Below are positions 51,706 through 56,971 of a stretch of 61,387 bases of DNA, in pieces. Source of the DNA: a virus. A program made the translations under genes and the position numbers. Location: IMG/VR virus record IMGVR_UViG_3300027320_000012, positions 1 to 61,387 of that record. One strand, 5' to 3'. Every line of letters begins with the position of its first letter. Positions within the stretch are counted from its first letter, which is position 1. The notes beneath the pieces are model-generated. The model saw only the letters and a list, made by a program, of their open reading frames with translations. It was not told the origin of the DNA and did not search any database.

Positions 51706-51783
51706 TGGTGCCGGTTAGGGGATTCGAACTCCTGACCTTCGTCTTACAAGGACGCTGCTCTGGCCTGACTGAGCTAAACCGGC
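51706..51783 (-). tRNA. tRNA-Thr(TGT)
   Basis: Acceptor GCCGGTT/AACCGGC, D-stem GCTC, anticodon loop CTTGTAA, T-arm AGGAG-TTCGAAT-CCCCT, discriminator A, CCA encoded. Canonical fold. Confidence 0.92.
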
Positions 51784-51810
51784 ATAAAATCCGGTTTAAC
51801 CCGGATTTTG

Positions 51811-52200
51811 TTAGACTGCTGTTGGTGTCGCAGACTTGAGATCACCCGCTGCGGACGCTCCGAAGTCGCTGATTGCGCGAAGTTCGACGTCGTACGATAC
51901 ATTGTCCGTGAGGCCAGATATCGTGAACGTTCCTGTTCCACCGCTGGATACCCACGCACCGCCGTCGAGACGATACTCGATATCGGTAATGGTACCGAAA
52001 GATGTCGGCAGTGAGCTAATGGTCACCAAAAGATCACCGGCTGTAGCCGGGTTGGTGAGTGTCCAATTGCCTACAGCGAATGCCGCAGACGCTAGGAAGA
52101 ACCCACCTTTGTATACCAACTGATTGAGCGCCGCCGAGACTGCGCTACGCAGTATCGGTTGGCTTTCAGTGGCTAGACGCGTTGCGGGTACTGTGAACAT
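51811..52200 (-). CDS. fibronectin-III-like structural protein
   Basis: 129 residues between two tRNA blocks. After a helical start (MFTVPATRLATESQPILRSAVSAALNQL) the rest is a fibronectin type III-like domain (GDLLVTISSLPTSFGTITDIEYRLDGGAWVSS...GTFTISGLTDNVSYDVELRAISDFG). Probably a virion-surface adhesive module. It overlaps its neighbour by one base. Confidence 0.6.
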   Translation of the reverse strand: MFTVPATRLATESQPILRSAVSAALNQLVYKGGFFLASAAFAVGNWTLTNPATAGDLLVTISSLPTSFGTITDIEYRLDGGAWVSSGGTGTFTISGLTDNVSYDVELRAISDFGASAAGDLKSATPTAV

Positions 52201-52493
52201 CAGTCGATCTTCGTGGATAGTTCAGCAATCGCTGCGTTGACGCTTGGGGTTGTAGCCCCGGACAGTGTGAAGAACACAGTGCAGGCCGGGAGCCATACAA
52301 CTTCTGCGCCTTCGGCAGTGTACGCCGCGCCTGTGATCGGTACGCCTGCAACAGGGCCGATGTTGGCCTTCAACTGCAAAGTGCCGCCACCAAACGTGCC
52401 GTTGACAGCAATAAGGTATTGCCCGCCTTCGACCTGTACGGACGCTGTGTTGCCGTCTGCGCTAAGGGCGACAGCAAGTGTCTTCGTGGTCAT
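52200..52493 (-). CDS. small beta-rich head/decoration protein
   Basis: 97 residues: MTTKTLAVALSADGNTASVQVEGGQYLIAVNGTFGGGTLQLKANIG and EVVWLPACTVFFTLSGATTPSVNAAI. This resembles the short jelly-roll proteins found with phage head fibres. It shares one base with the FN3 gene and is probably co-assembled with it. Confidence 0.5.
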   Translation of the reverse strand: MTTKTLAVALSADGNTASVQVEGGQYLIAVNGTFGGGTLQLKANIGPVAGVPITGAAYTAEGAEVVWLPACTVFFTLSGATTPSVNAAIAELSTKID

Positions 52494-52598
52494 TGTGTGT
52501 ACTCCATGGATGTTTGTTTTACCGGTGATGGCACCTTACCATGCAGAATTACATTATGCAAGACACAATGGTGCCGGAGGTCTCCGACACGAACGTGT

Positions 52599-52674
52599 TG
52601 GTGCTGGCGGCGGGGATCGAACTCGCGACCTCTCGCTTACGAGGCGAGCGCTCTACCGACTGAGCTACGCCAGC
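52599..52674 (-). tRNA. tRNA-Thr(CGT)
   Basis: Acceptor GCTGGCG/CGCCAGC, anticodon loop CTCGTAA on stem CTCGC/GCGAG, T-arm GCGAG-TTCGATC-CCCGC, CCA encoded. Canonical. Confidence 0.92.
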
Positions 52675-52678
52675 ATGT

Positions 52679-52752
52679 TGGTGCTCCCGGAAGGAATCGA
52701 ACCTTCGTGCGTCGGCTTAGAAGACCTTGCTTGGTATACCACCAGCGGGAGC
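52679..52752 (-). tRNA. tRNA-Arg(TCT)
   Basis: Acceptor GCTCCCG/CGGGAGC, anticodon loop CTTCTAA, T-arm GAAGG-TTCGATT-CCTTC, CCA encoded. The anticodon stem pairs poorly beyond three pairs and the D-arm is atypical. Confidence 0.65.
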
Positions 52753-52753
52753 G

Positions 52754-52894
52754 TTAGTATACGACCGTGTCTGCCACGATCTGTTCGATGTCGTAACGAC
52801 TGATCCCAATGTCCGCCAATTCGCGGTCGCTAAGTGAATACAGTTCGCGTCGTGTTTGGCGTCTCTTCGCCAGAAGTTCGAGGTACTTAAACAT
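52754..52894 (-). CDS. DUF1127 family small protein
   Basis: 46 residues from the ATG at 52894, chosen for its GGAAAG ribosome binding site and the family length of about 45-50. Motif order is exactly DUF1127: basic YLELLAKRRQTRRELYSLSDRELADIGISRYDIEQIV. In alphaproteobacteria such proteins (for example CcaF1 of Rhodobacter) bind RNA or affect RNA turnover and metabolism; the phage copy may mimic them. A GCGTAT/ATACGC hairpin lies just upstream (52911-52927). It ends one base before tRNA-Arg. Confidence 0.85.
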   Translation of the reverse strand: MFKYLELLAKRRQTRRELYSLSDRELADIGISRYDIEQIVADTVVY

Positions 52895-53029
52895 TGTCTT
52901 TCCAACTTTCGCGTATTTCATATACGCGTAAGTTAAAATAAATGCTGCAACTGCACAACCCCGGAAGGCTGCAATGCTGCTATGCAGCGAAATCATGGCG
53001 ATTTATTGCCCCCTAAAGCGGGGTTACGG

Positions 53030-53041
53030 GTCATATATGAC
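53030..53041. promoter_or_regulatory. 12-bp perfect palindrome upstream of the DUF1127 gene
   Basis: GTCATATATGAC, in the 53,000-53,075 gap. Possible operator or -10 region; no matching -35 element was found. Confidence 0.3.
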
Positions 53042-53053
53042 ACATTGTGACGA

Positions 53054-53069
53054 GGCCGCGTCAGCGGCC
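53054..53069. repeat. CGCTGACGCG hairpin repeat, copy 3
   Basis: GGCCGC-GTCA-GCGGCC just after the DUF458 gene stop; on the - strand the stem can extend to 8 bp with one wobble, so it may also act as a terminator. Confidence 0.55.
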
Positions 53070-53075
53070 CCGTTG

Positions 53076-53603
53076 TTAGCTTGCGAGACGTGTACCCGCA
53101 TGGGTACGCGCGACACGATCAAACTTACCGCGAACGCCGTGGTCTGCAACAAAGGATGCTGCGAAGGCGTCGGGCTTCGTCATGACCGGGCGACCAGTGA
53201 CACCGGTAAGGTATCCTACAGCCGCGCTGCGTGCCACGTTAGAGCCGTGCTTGGGGTCATCATTGATGTCCAAGTGGACTTCCACGTCGAACTCAAGGAG
53301 GTCTTCCTCAAGTTGTTGATACGCTTCCGCTGTGCGGTACGCTTCGTTCATCATTCGCATCATCGGACGACCCATCTTTTGGTCGTAGTCTTGCGCGCGG
53401 TCGGTGAAAGTGAACACCTTCGCTCCACGGCCAATACCTTCTTCGTCGATGCGGTGAATGACGACCGCTGTCGTGTAGGACGCATGCCAGATATCTTGCT
53501 TGTCACGGAAACGGTTTGAGTCGCAACCGATGTACACGCGAGATAGAGGCGATGCCGTCTTTAAGACTTCGCGGATTTGTTCGACCTTGCGTTCTGGTAG
53601 CAT
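53076..53603 (-). CDS. DUF458 (YkuK-like) RNase H-fold protein
   Basis: 175 residues. VYIGCDSNRF near the start supplies the first acidic residue of an RNase H-like fold. EVHLDINDDPKHGSNV and the terminal MTKPDAFAASFVADH match DUF458/YkuK proteins, predicted ribonuclease H-like nucleases of unknown substrate. It sits next to a Pth2-like gene inside the tRNA island, so an RNA substrate is plausible. Confidence 0.75.
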   Translation of the reverse strand: MLPERKVEQIREVLKTASPLSRVYIGCDSNRFRDKQDIWHASYTTAVVIHRIDEEGIGRGAKVFTFTDRAQDYDQKMGRPMMRMMNEAYRTAEAYQQLEEDLLEFDVEVHLDINDDPKHGSNVARSAAVGYLTGVTGRPVMTKPDAFAASFVADHGVRGKFDRVARTHAGTRLAS

Positions 53604-53636
53604 GTCGCTGCCTCCTTCTCTCTGCGGATCGGGCCT

Positions 53637-54038
53637 CTACGGGTGTAGTGGCAAGGTAGACAGGAACCATGGGCTCCCGTCCGGTGAAAACACATAAGCG
53701 CAGGTGTAGACCGGCAGCAAATGTGTAACCTTCCCATCCGTAACCGGATAGGTTGGATCGAGAACGATGTTGGCGGTGTATCCTGCCATTAGCGCGACAT
53801 CAACAAGTCGCAGCATGGTGGTTTCATCCGGTACGTCAAGCGTCAGCGTTGTTCCGAAACCTTGTTCGGTCTGCTTCTGCCATTCCATCAAGCCTTTCGG
53901 CATTTTTTCACCAGTTTGGAGGCGCTTCCACATGTCGTTGGAGAACACCATACCGGCATGGTGGCTATGGGCCATCCCTTTACCGGAGTTCATTGACGCG
54001 AGGTCTGTCCGCATCAGCACATACATTCTTGGGTCCAT
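53637..54038 (-). CDS. Pth2-like peptidyl-tRNA hydrolase
   Basis: 133 residues. MYVLMRTDLASMNSGKGMAHSHHAGMVF corresponds to the Pth2 motif (R-D-L-x-M-x-x-G-K-x-x-x-Q-x-x-H-A) with H-S-H-H-A in place of Q-x-x-H-A. Later TLTLDVPDETTMLRLVDVALMAGYTANIVLDPTYP matches the central Pth2 strand-helix. Pth2 enzymes release peptides from peptidyl-tRNA. The family is common in archaea and eukaryotes and occurs sporadically in phages. It may recycle the phage tRNAs encoded around it. Confidence 0.7.
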   Translation of the reverse strand: MDPRMYVLMRTDLASMNSGKGMAHSHHAGMVFSNDMWKRLQTGEKMPKGLMEWQKQTEQGFGTTLTLDVPDETTMLRLVDVALMAGYTANIVLDPTYPVTDGKVTHLLPVYTCAYVFSPDGSPWFLSTLPLHP

Positions 54039-54047
54039 CGGGTCCTC

Positions 54048-54239
54048 CTATCCATACTTGTCCTTGAGTGTCTCATACAGCTTGCGCTCTTCGCGTTCAC
54101 GCATCGCCTTTACGGCGCGAATTGCATCCTGCGTGTCCGCTTTGAAACACGCATCCTTTGGACAGTATACGTCGCCGGGTATCCCGTCAAGCATGTCCCC
54201 GCCGCAGCGGGGACATTTTAGGTTGTTCTCGTCAGTCAT
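54048..54239 (-). CDS. small zinc-ribbon protein
   Basis: 63 residues from the ATG at 54239. CPRCGGDMLDGIPGDVYCPKDAC forms a four-cysteine zinc ribbon, followed by a charged helix (RAVKAMREREERKLYETLKDKYG). Function unknown; it may bind nucleic acid. Overlaps the upstream gene by 8 bp. Confidence 0.6.
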   Translation of the reverse strand: MTDENNLKCPRCGGDMLDGIPGDVYCPKDACFKADTQDAIRAVKAMREREERKLYETLKDKYG

Positions 54240-54390
54240 CGAAGACTGCCTTTCGAAGCTCCACGACATCGACGTTGTAATCAAACGCGATGTCCTCCAT
54301 GACTTTATCGTCCAGCGATCCAAGACGTTCATAAGCGCGGGCTTCGAAAACAGCGTCTTGGAAAGTGTCAGCTTTTACAGCAAGTGTCAT
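54232..54390 (-). CDS. small acidic helical protein
   Basis: 52 residues from the ATG at 54390 (ribosome binding site GGAAG). Sequence MTLAVKADTFQDAVFEARAYERLGSLDDKVMEDIAFDYNVDVVELRKAVFDD suggests three helices. No family recognised. It starts 18 bp past the 3' end of tRNA-Ser(GCT). Confidence 0.5.
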   Translation of the reverse strand: MTLAVKADTFQDAVFEARAYERLGSLDDKVMEDIAFDYNVDVVELRKAVFDD

Positions 54391-54408
54391 AGGTACTTCC
54401 TTATTTTT

Positions 54409-54494
54409 TGGCGGAAGGCAGAGGGCACGATCCTCAGAGCTAAGCTCCGTACTGGTTAGCAACCAGCCCCGCACACCCGTACGGTTTACCTTCC
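54409..54494 (-). tRNA. tRNA-Ser(GCT), long variable arm, A54 T-loop
   Basis: Acceptor GGAAGGT/GCCTTCC, anticodon loop TTGCTAA, long variable arm, discriminator G, CCA encoded. The T-loop reads ATCGTGC, not TTCGANN: positions 54 and 58 are exchanged. Confidence 0.85.
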
Positions 54495-54500
54495 AATTGA

Positions 54501-54755
54501 TTACCAATAGTAGACGTGAGGCTTGCGAGCAACAGGCCACGCGATATCGTCAGGGTCTGCGCCCTTTACGATAAGTTGCTCAAGGCGCTTTACTTCGCGG
54601 CGCTTTGGGCGGTGGTGAAAGACGATGTGGTGAGAGGTCGGTGTGTTTTGGTACCAGCGCCATTCAAGTCCGCGCTTTTTCATTTCTCTGGATACATCGT
54701 TGCAGCTACCGGCGCTTGCTAGAGCGCGTGGTCGCTTTCTTTTGTGGTTTGCCAT
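54501..54755 (-). CDS. small basic protein, RNA-binding-like
   Basis: 84 residues from the ATG at 54755 with ribosome binding site AGGAG. Very basic start (MANHKRKRPRALASAGSCNDVSREMKKRGLEWRWYQNTPTSHHIVFHHRPKRREVKRL). The layout (basic helix, WRWYQNTPTSHHIVF strands) suggests a small nucleic-acid-binding fold. No family recognised. Lies between tRNA genes. Confidence 0.5.
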   Translation of the reverse strand: MANHKRKRPRALASAGSCNDVSREMKKRGLEWRWYQNTPTSHHIVFHHRPKRREVKRLEQLIVKGADPDDIAWPVARKPHVYYW

Positions 54756-54801
54756 ATTAGGTCTCCTGTGAATACCTACATAGCTAAACTCCTTTCTGTT
54801 A

Positions 54802-54875
54802 TGGTGCCCCCGAAGAGAATCGAACTCTTGTATCTGCCTTACCACGGCAGCGCTCTACCATTGAGCTACAGGGGC
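54802..54875 (-). tRNA. tRNA-Thr(GGT)
   Basis: Acceptor GCCCCTG/CGGGGGC with one wobble, anticodon loop GTGGTAA on CTGCC/GGCAG, T-arm AGAG-TTCGATT-CTCT, CCA encoded. The first ten bases overlap the end of the DUF1289 gene. Confidence 0.92.
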
Positions 54876-55051
54876 GGGATCATTGGCTTGCCGCCGCGAC
54901 GGCGTTCAGCAATAAGGTCAAGCGTGTGTCGCTTGTCCTTTTCCGGCATTTTTAGCCATTTCTGAATTTCGTCTAGGGTGCGTCCACAGCCCACGCAAAG
55001 CATGGATTTGGGATCGATACGGCATGTTTTGACGCAAGGGGACGCGACCAT
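54866..55051 (-). CDS. DUF1289 family small cysteine protein
   Basis: 61 residues from the ATG at 55051 (GAGG seven bases upstream). SPCVKTCRIDPKSMLCVGCGRTLDEIQKWLKMPEKDKRHTLDLIAERR is the DUF1289 pattern: C-x3-C...C-x2-C and a W-x3 helix. Family members are widespread in proteobacteria, probably bind a metal, and are of unknown function. The TAG stop is supplied by positions 8-10 of the adjoining tRNA-Thr(GGT) gene. Confidence 0.8.
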   Translation of the reverse strand: MVASPCVKTCRIDPKSMLCVGCGRTLDEIQKWLKMPEKDKRHTLDLIAERRRGGKPMIPPL

Positions 55052-55066
55052 TACGGGCCTCATGTT

Positions 55067-55155
55067 TGGCAAGGGTGGAGGGACTCGAACCCACTAATCT
55101 CTCACGAGAACTTGTTTTGGAGACAAGCCCGACTCTCCAACGTCGGCGCACCCCT
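55067..55155 (-). tRNA. tRNA-Trp(CCA) with extended variable arm
   Basis: Acceptor AGGGGTG/CACCCTT, discriminator G as expected for Trp, anticodon loop CTCCAAA on CTTGT/ACAAG, CCA encoded. The variable region is about 16 nt and can form TCTC-GTGA-GAGA, which is not normal for Trp. One T-stem mismatch. Confidence 0.8.
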
Positions 55156-55171
55156 ACATGTGATACATCTA

Positions 55172-55199
55172 TGAGTACCACGATTCTGACAGATGTCAA
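55172..55199 (-). promoter_or_regulatory. promoter within the tRNA island
   Basis: On the - strand: TTGACA (55194-55199), 16-bp spacer, TACTCA (55172-55177), about 17 bp before tRNA-Trp. Would drive tRNA-Trp and the genes below it. Confidence 0.45.
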
Positions 55200-55205
55200 G
55201 AATTT

Positions 55206-55281
55206 TGGTGTGCCGGGTGGGATTCGAACCCACGTCACAAGGATTAAAAGCCCCCTGCTCTGACCACTGAGCTACCGGCGC
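55206..55281 (-). tRNA. tRNA-Lys(TTT)
   Basis: Acceptor GCGCCGG/CCGGCAC (one mismatch), anticodon loop CTTTTAA, T-arm GTGGG-TTCGAAT-CCCAC, CCA encoded. Confidence 0.88.
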
Positions 55282-55321
55282 ACATTACAGGCAAAAAAGC
55301 CTGTATTCGTAAAAAACAGGT

Positions 55322-55397
55322 TGGTTGGGAAGGCAGGACTCGAACCTGCACTCACTTGAATCAAAGTCAAGGGCTTTACCAATTAAGCTACTTCCCA
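55322..55397 (-). tRNA. tRNA-Gln(TTG)
   Basis: Acceptor TGGGAAG/CTTCCCA, anticodon loop CTTTGAT on CTTGA/TCAAG, T-arm GCAGG-TTCGAGT-CCTGC, CCA encoded. Confidence 0.9.
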
Positions 55398-55401
55398 ATA
55401 T

Positions 55402-55478
55402 TGGCTGGAGAGGTAGGATTCGAACCCACGATCTACCCTTTATGAGAGGGCAGCTTTAGACCGCTAAGCTACAAGAGC
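55402..55478 (-). pseudogene. chimeric tRNA(CAT) with unpaired acceptor
   Basis: Body identical to the tRNA at 55572-55648 (anticodon loop CTCATAA), but the 3' acceptor half reads CTCTCCA, which cannot pair with the 5' half GCTCTTG. Likely non-functional product of the local tandem duplication, though CCA is still encoded. Confidence 0.7.
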
Positions 55479-55520
55479 ATGTTGGCGGAAGGCTGAGGGC
55501 ACGATCCCCAGAGCAATGCT
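55413..55520. repeat. 108-bp direct repeat, unit 1
   Basis: Identical to 55583-55690, 170 bp away. It spans most of a tRNA(CAT) and the first third (as read on the + strand) of a tRNA-Ser. Confidence 0.9.
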
Positions 55521-55568
55521 CCGTACCGCTTTCAAAGCGGGCCTGCACACCCGTGCAGTTAACCTTCC
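55483..55568 (-). tRNA. tRNA-Ser(TGA), long variable arm, A54 T-loop
   Basis: Acceptor GGAAGGT/GCCTTCC, anticodon loop TTTGAAA on CCGC/GCGG, variable arm GGAGC-ATT-GCTCT, discriminator G, CCA encoded. T-loop ATCGTGC on TGGGG/CCTCA. Confidence 0.85.
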
Positions 55569-55571
55569 AAT

Positions 55572-55648
55572 TGGTGCTCCCGGTAGGATTCGAACCCACG
55601 ATCTACCCTTTATGAGAGGGCAGCTTTAGACCGCTAAGCTACAAGAGC
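55572..55648 (-). tRNA. tRNA(CAT), Met elongator or Ile2
   Basis: Acceptor GCTCTTG/CGGGAGC (wobbles), anticodon loop CTCATAA on GCCCT/AGGGT, T-arm GTGGG-TTCGAAT-CCTAC, CCA encoded. Not initiator-like. Whether C34 becomes lysidine (Ile) cannot be told from the DNA. Confidence 0.85.
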
Positions 55649-55690
55649 ATGTTGGCGGAAGGCTGAGGGCACGATCCCCAGAGCAATGCT
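55583..55690. repeat. 108-bp direct repeat, unit 2
   Basis: Identical to 55413-55520. After it the two downstream tRNA-Ser sequences diverge in the anticodon arm (TGA versus CGA). Confidence 0.9.
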
Positions 55691-55738
55691 ACGTACGCAT
55701 TTCGAATGCGTCTCGCACACCTGTACGGTTAACCTTCC
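55653..55738 (-). tRNA. tRNA-Ser(CGA), long variable arm, A54 T-loop
   Basis: Acceptor GGAAGGT/GCCTTCC, anticodon CGA within ATTCGAAAT on CGCA/TGCG, long variable arm, T-loop ATCGTGC, discriminator G, CCA encoded. Confidence 0.85.
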
Positions 55739-55743
55739 ATGTC

Positions 55744-55821
55744 TGGTGCGCCGGATGGGATTCGAACCCACAAAACCCACTGTTTGAGAGTGGTACGCTA
55801 TTCCATTTACGTCGCCAGCGC
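55744..55821 (-). tRNA. tRNA-Leu(CAA) with short variable loop
   Basis: Acceptor GCGCTGG/CCGGCGC, anticodon loop CTCAAAC on CCACT/AGTGG, T-arm GTGGG-TTCGAAT-CCCAT, CCA encoded. The variable loop is only GTTTT, unlike class II tRNA-Leu. Confidence 0.82.
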
Positions 55822-55826
55822 GTGTT

Positions 55827-55904
55827 TGGTACCCCTGATAGGATTCGAACCTACAAAACCCACCTTCTAAGGGTGGTACGCTATTCCATTTACGTCGCAA
55901 GGGC
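55827..55904 (-). tRNA. tRNA-Leu(TAG) with short variable loop
   Basis: Acceptor GCCCTTG/CAGGGGT, anticodon loop CTTAGAA on CCACC/GGTGG, T-arm GTAGG-TTCGAAT-CCTAT, CCA encoded. Shares D-arm and GTTTT variable loop with the adjoining Leu(CAA), so the two are probably duplicates. Confidence 0.82.
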
Positions 55905-55910
55905 ATATTC

Positions 55911-55996
55911 TGGTGTGCTCGGAGGGACTCGAACCCTCACGCCCGTTAGGGCACTACCCCCTCAAGATAGCGTGTCTGCCATTCCACCACGAGCAC
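55911..55996 (-). tRNA. tRNA-Leu(GAG), class II
   Basis: Acceptor GTGCTCG/CGAGCAC, anticodon loop TTGAGGG on CTATC/GGTAG, long variable arm GCCC-TAAC-GGGC, T-arm GAGGG-TTCGAGT-CCCTC, CCA encoded. Confidence 0.9.
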
Positions 55997-56002
55997 GTGT
56001 AT

Positions 56003-56076
56003 TGGTAGTTCCGTAGGGTATCGAACCCCATAGTCACGCTAATCAGGCGTGCGCCTCACCTTTTGGCCTCGGAACT
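56003..56076 (-). tRNA. tRNA-Ile(GAT)
   Basis: Acceptor AGTTCCG/CGGAACT, anticodon loop CTGATTA on CACGC/GCGTG, T-loop TTCGATA, CCA encoded. Confidence 0.9.
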
Positions 56077-56083
56077 AGAAACT

Positions 56084-56157
56084 TGGAGCGGATGGAGGGG
56101 AACGATCCCTCTTCACTTGATTGGCAACCAAGTGCATTACCTTTATGCTACACCCGC
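56084..56157 (-). tRNA. tRNA-Gly(GCC), A54 T-loop
   Basis: Acceptor GCGGGTG/CATCCGC, anticodon loop TTGCCAA on CTTGG/TCAAG, T-arm GAGGG-ATCGTTC-CCCTC (A54 and T58), discriminator T, CCA encoded. Confidence 0.88.
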
Positions 56158-56230
56158 AAATAGACGCTTTTTATCAGGAGACCTCCATGTCCCCCCACCT
56201 GCTCGAAGACAGGCGGTGCGTAACCGATAT

Positions 56231-56307
56231 TGGAGCGGGTAGAGGGATTCGAACCCTTCACCTGTTGGTTGGAAACCAAATATGCTGCCGTTAAACACCA
56301 TACCCGC
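56231..56307 (-). tRNA. tRNA-Gly(TCC)
   Basis: Acceptor GCGGGTA/TACCCGC, anticodon loop TTTCCAA on TTTGG/CCAAC, T-loop TTCGAAT, discriminator T, CCA encoded. Confidence 0.9.
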
Positions 56308-56376
56308 TTACTCTATGTTCATCCACTGCTGGACCATGCTCGGCGTAATCGCTTTGTCATGGTACTTGTTCAACAA
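56308..56376 (-). pseudogene. possible gene remnant
   Basis: A 22-codon frame (LLNKYHDKAITPSMVQQWMNIE, stop TAA) directly before tRNA-Gly(TCC). It reads like the end of a real protein but lacks a start and ribosome binding site; the frame continues upstream without a start into a T-arm-like fragment. Confidence 0.25.
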
Positions 56377-56390
56377 CTTCTGAACGCGTA

Positions 56391-56405
56391 ACGGGATTTG
56401 AACCC
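56391..56405 (-). other. orphan tRNA T-arm fragment
   Basis: CGGG-TTCAAAT-CCCG, with a 4-bp stem and a perfect T-loop, just 3' of tRNA-Arg(ACG). No matching 5' half exists, so this looks like a tRNA relic. Confidence 0.5.
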
Positions 56406-56408
56406 GAT

Positions 56409-56485
56409 TGGTGCTCTCGACAGGACTCGAACCTGTAACCTCCTGCTTCGTAGGCAGGCGCTCTATCCAGTTGAGCTACGAAAGC
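56409..56485 (-). tRNA. tRNA-Arg(ACG)
   Basis: Acceptor GCTTTCG/CGAGAGC, D-stem GCTC/GAGC, anticodon loop CTACGAA on CCTGC/GCAGG, T-arm ACAGG-TTCGAGT-CCTGT, CCA encoded. A34 would be read as inosine if a host TadA acts on it. Confidence 0.93.
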
Positions 56486-56486
56486 G

Positions 56487-56879
56487 TTATCTGTTGTATC
56501 CGACGATTCGGTCTGGCTTGTCAAGATCAATCAACTCTACGTCGATAACCTCTGTGTCGCCGTCCGTCGCGATCTTCATCATGTTTGCTGTTCCGGTTCC
56601 GCCAGAGAAGGCGACGACCAGATCAGGACGTGAGAAGTCATACATCATCTTGTTGCGCTTGGTACCAGCCACCTTGTCGCCGTAGAAGCCCCAGAGAGCC
56701 TCACAGGCGACCGGTTGTACGCCGCGCTGCTTCGCCCAACGGTGGGACATTTGATCGGCTCCACGGGCGTCTCCGTGGACGAGGTAGGTGAAGTTGCGTT
56801 CTTGGTGCAGGCGATCAAGTACCGCCCACATTTCCTTTTCGCGGCGGTAATCGCGCCCGCCAGTGATTAGTACAATCAT
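56487..56879 (-). CDS. SLOG-fold protein, DUF2493 (YspA-like)
   Basis: 130 residues. MIVLITGGRDYRREKEMWAVLDRL and LVHGDARGADQMSHRWAKQRGV are the two nucleotide-binding elements of the DUF2493 branch of the SLOG superfamily, followed by RNKMMYDFSRPDLVVAFSGGTGTANMM. SLOG proteins bind or process nucleotide-derived ligands and are often found in conflict systems. In phages the role is unknown; an ADP-ribose-type or nucleotide-signal binding role is possible. Confidence 0.85.
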   Translation of the reverse strand: MIVLITGGRDYRREKEMWAVLDRLHQERNFTYLVHGDARGADQMSHRWAKQRGVQPVACEALWGFYGDKVAGTKRNKMMYDFSRPDLVVAFSGGTGTANMMKIATDGDTEVIDVELIDLDKPDRIVGYNR

Positions 56880-56895
56880 GGCGGTCTCCTAAATT

Positions 56896-56969
56896 TGGCG
56901 CGGGTGACGGGGATCGAACCCGCCTCAAGGCGTAGACAGCGCCTTCTCGTCCCAGACGAGTACACCCGC
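56896..56969 (-). tRNA. tRNA-Asp(GTC)
   Basis: Acceptor GCGGGTG/CACCCGC, anticodon loop CTGTCTA on AGGCG/CGCCT, T-loop TTCGATC, discriminator G as usual for Asp, CCA encoded. Confidence 0.9.
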
Positions 56970-56971
56970 AT

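Noticed and set aside
55402-55738. CRISPR array, because repeats alternate with unique sequence
   Set aside because: Only two units of 108 bp made of tRNA genes; no short regular repeats or spacers and no cas genes.
56181-56330. Short + strand frame with a ribosome-binding-site-like AGGAG in the tRNA island
   Set aside because: Runs through tRNA-Gly(TCC) on the other strand and its peptide shows no protein-like pattern.
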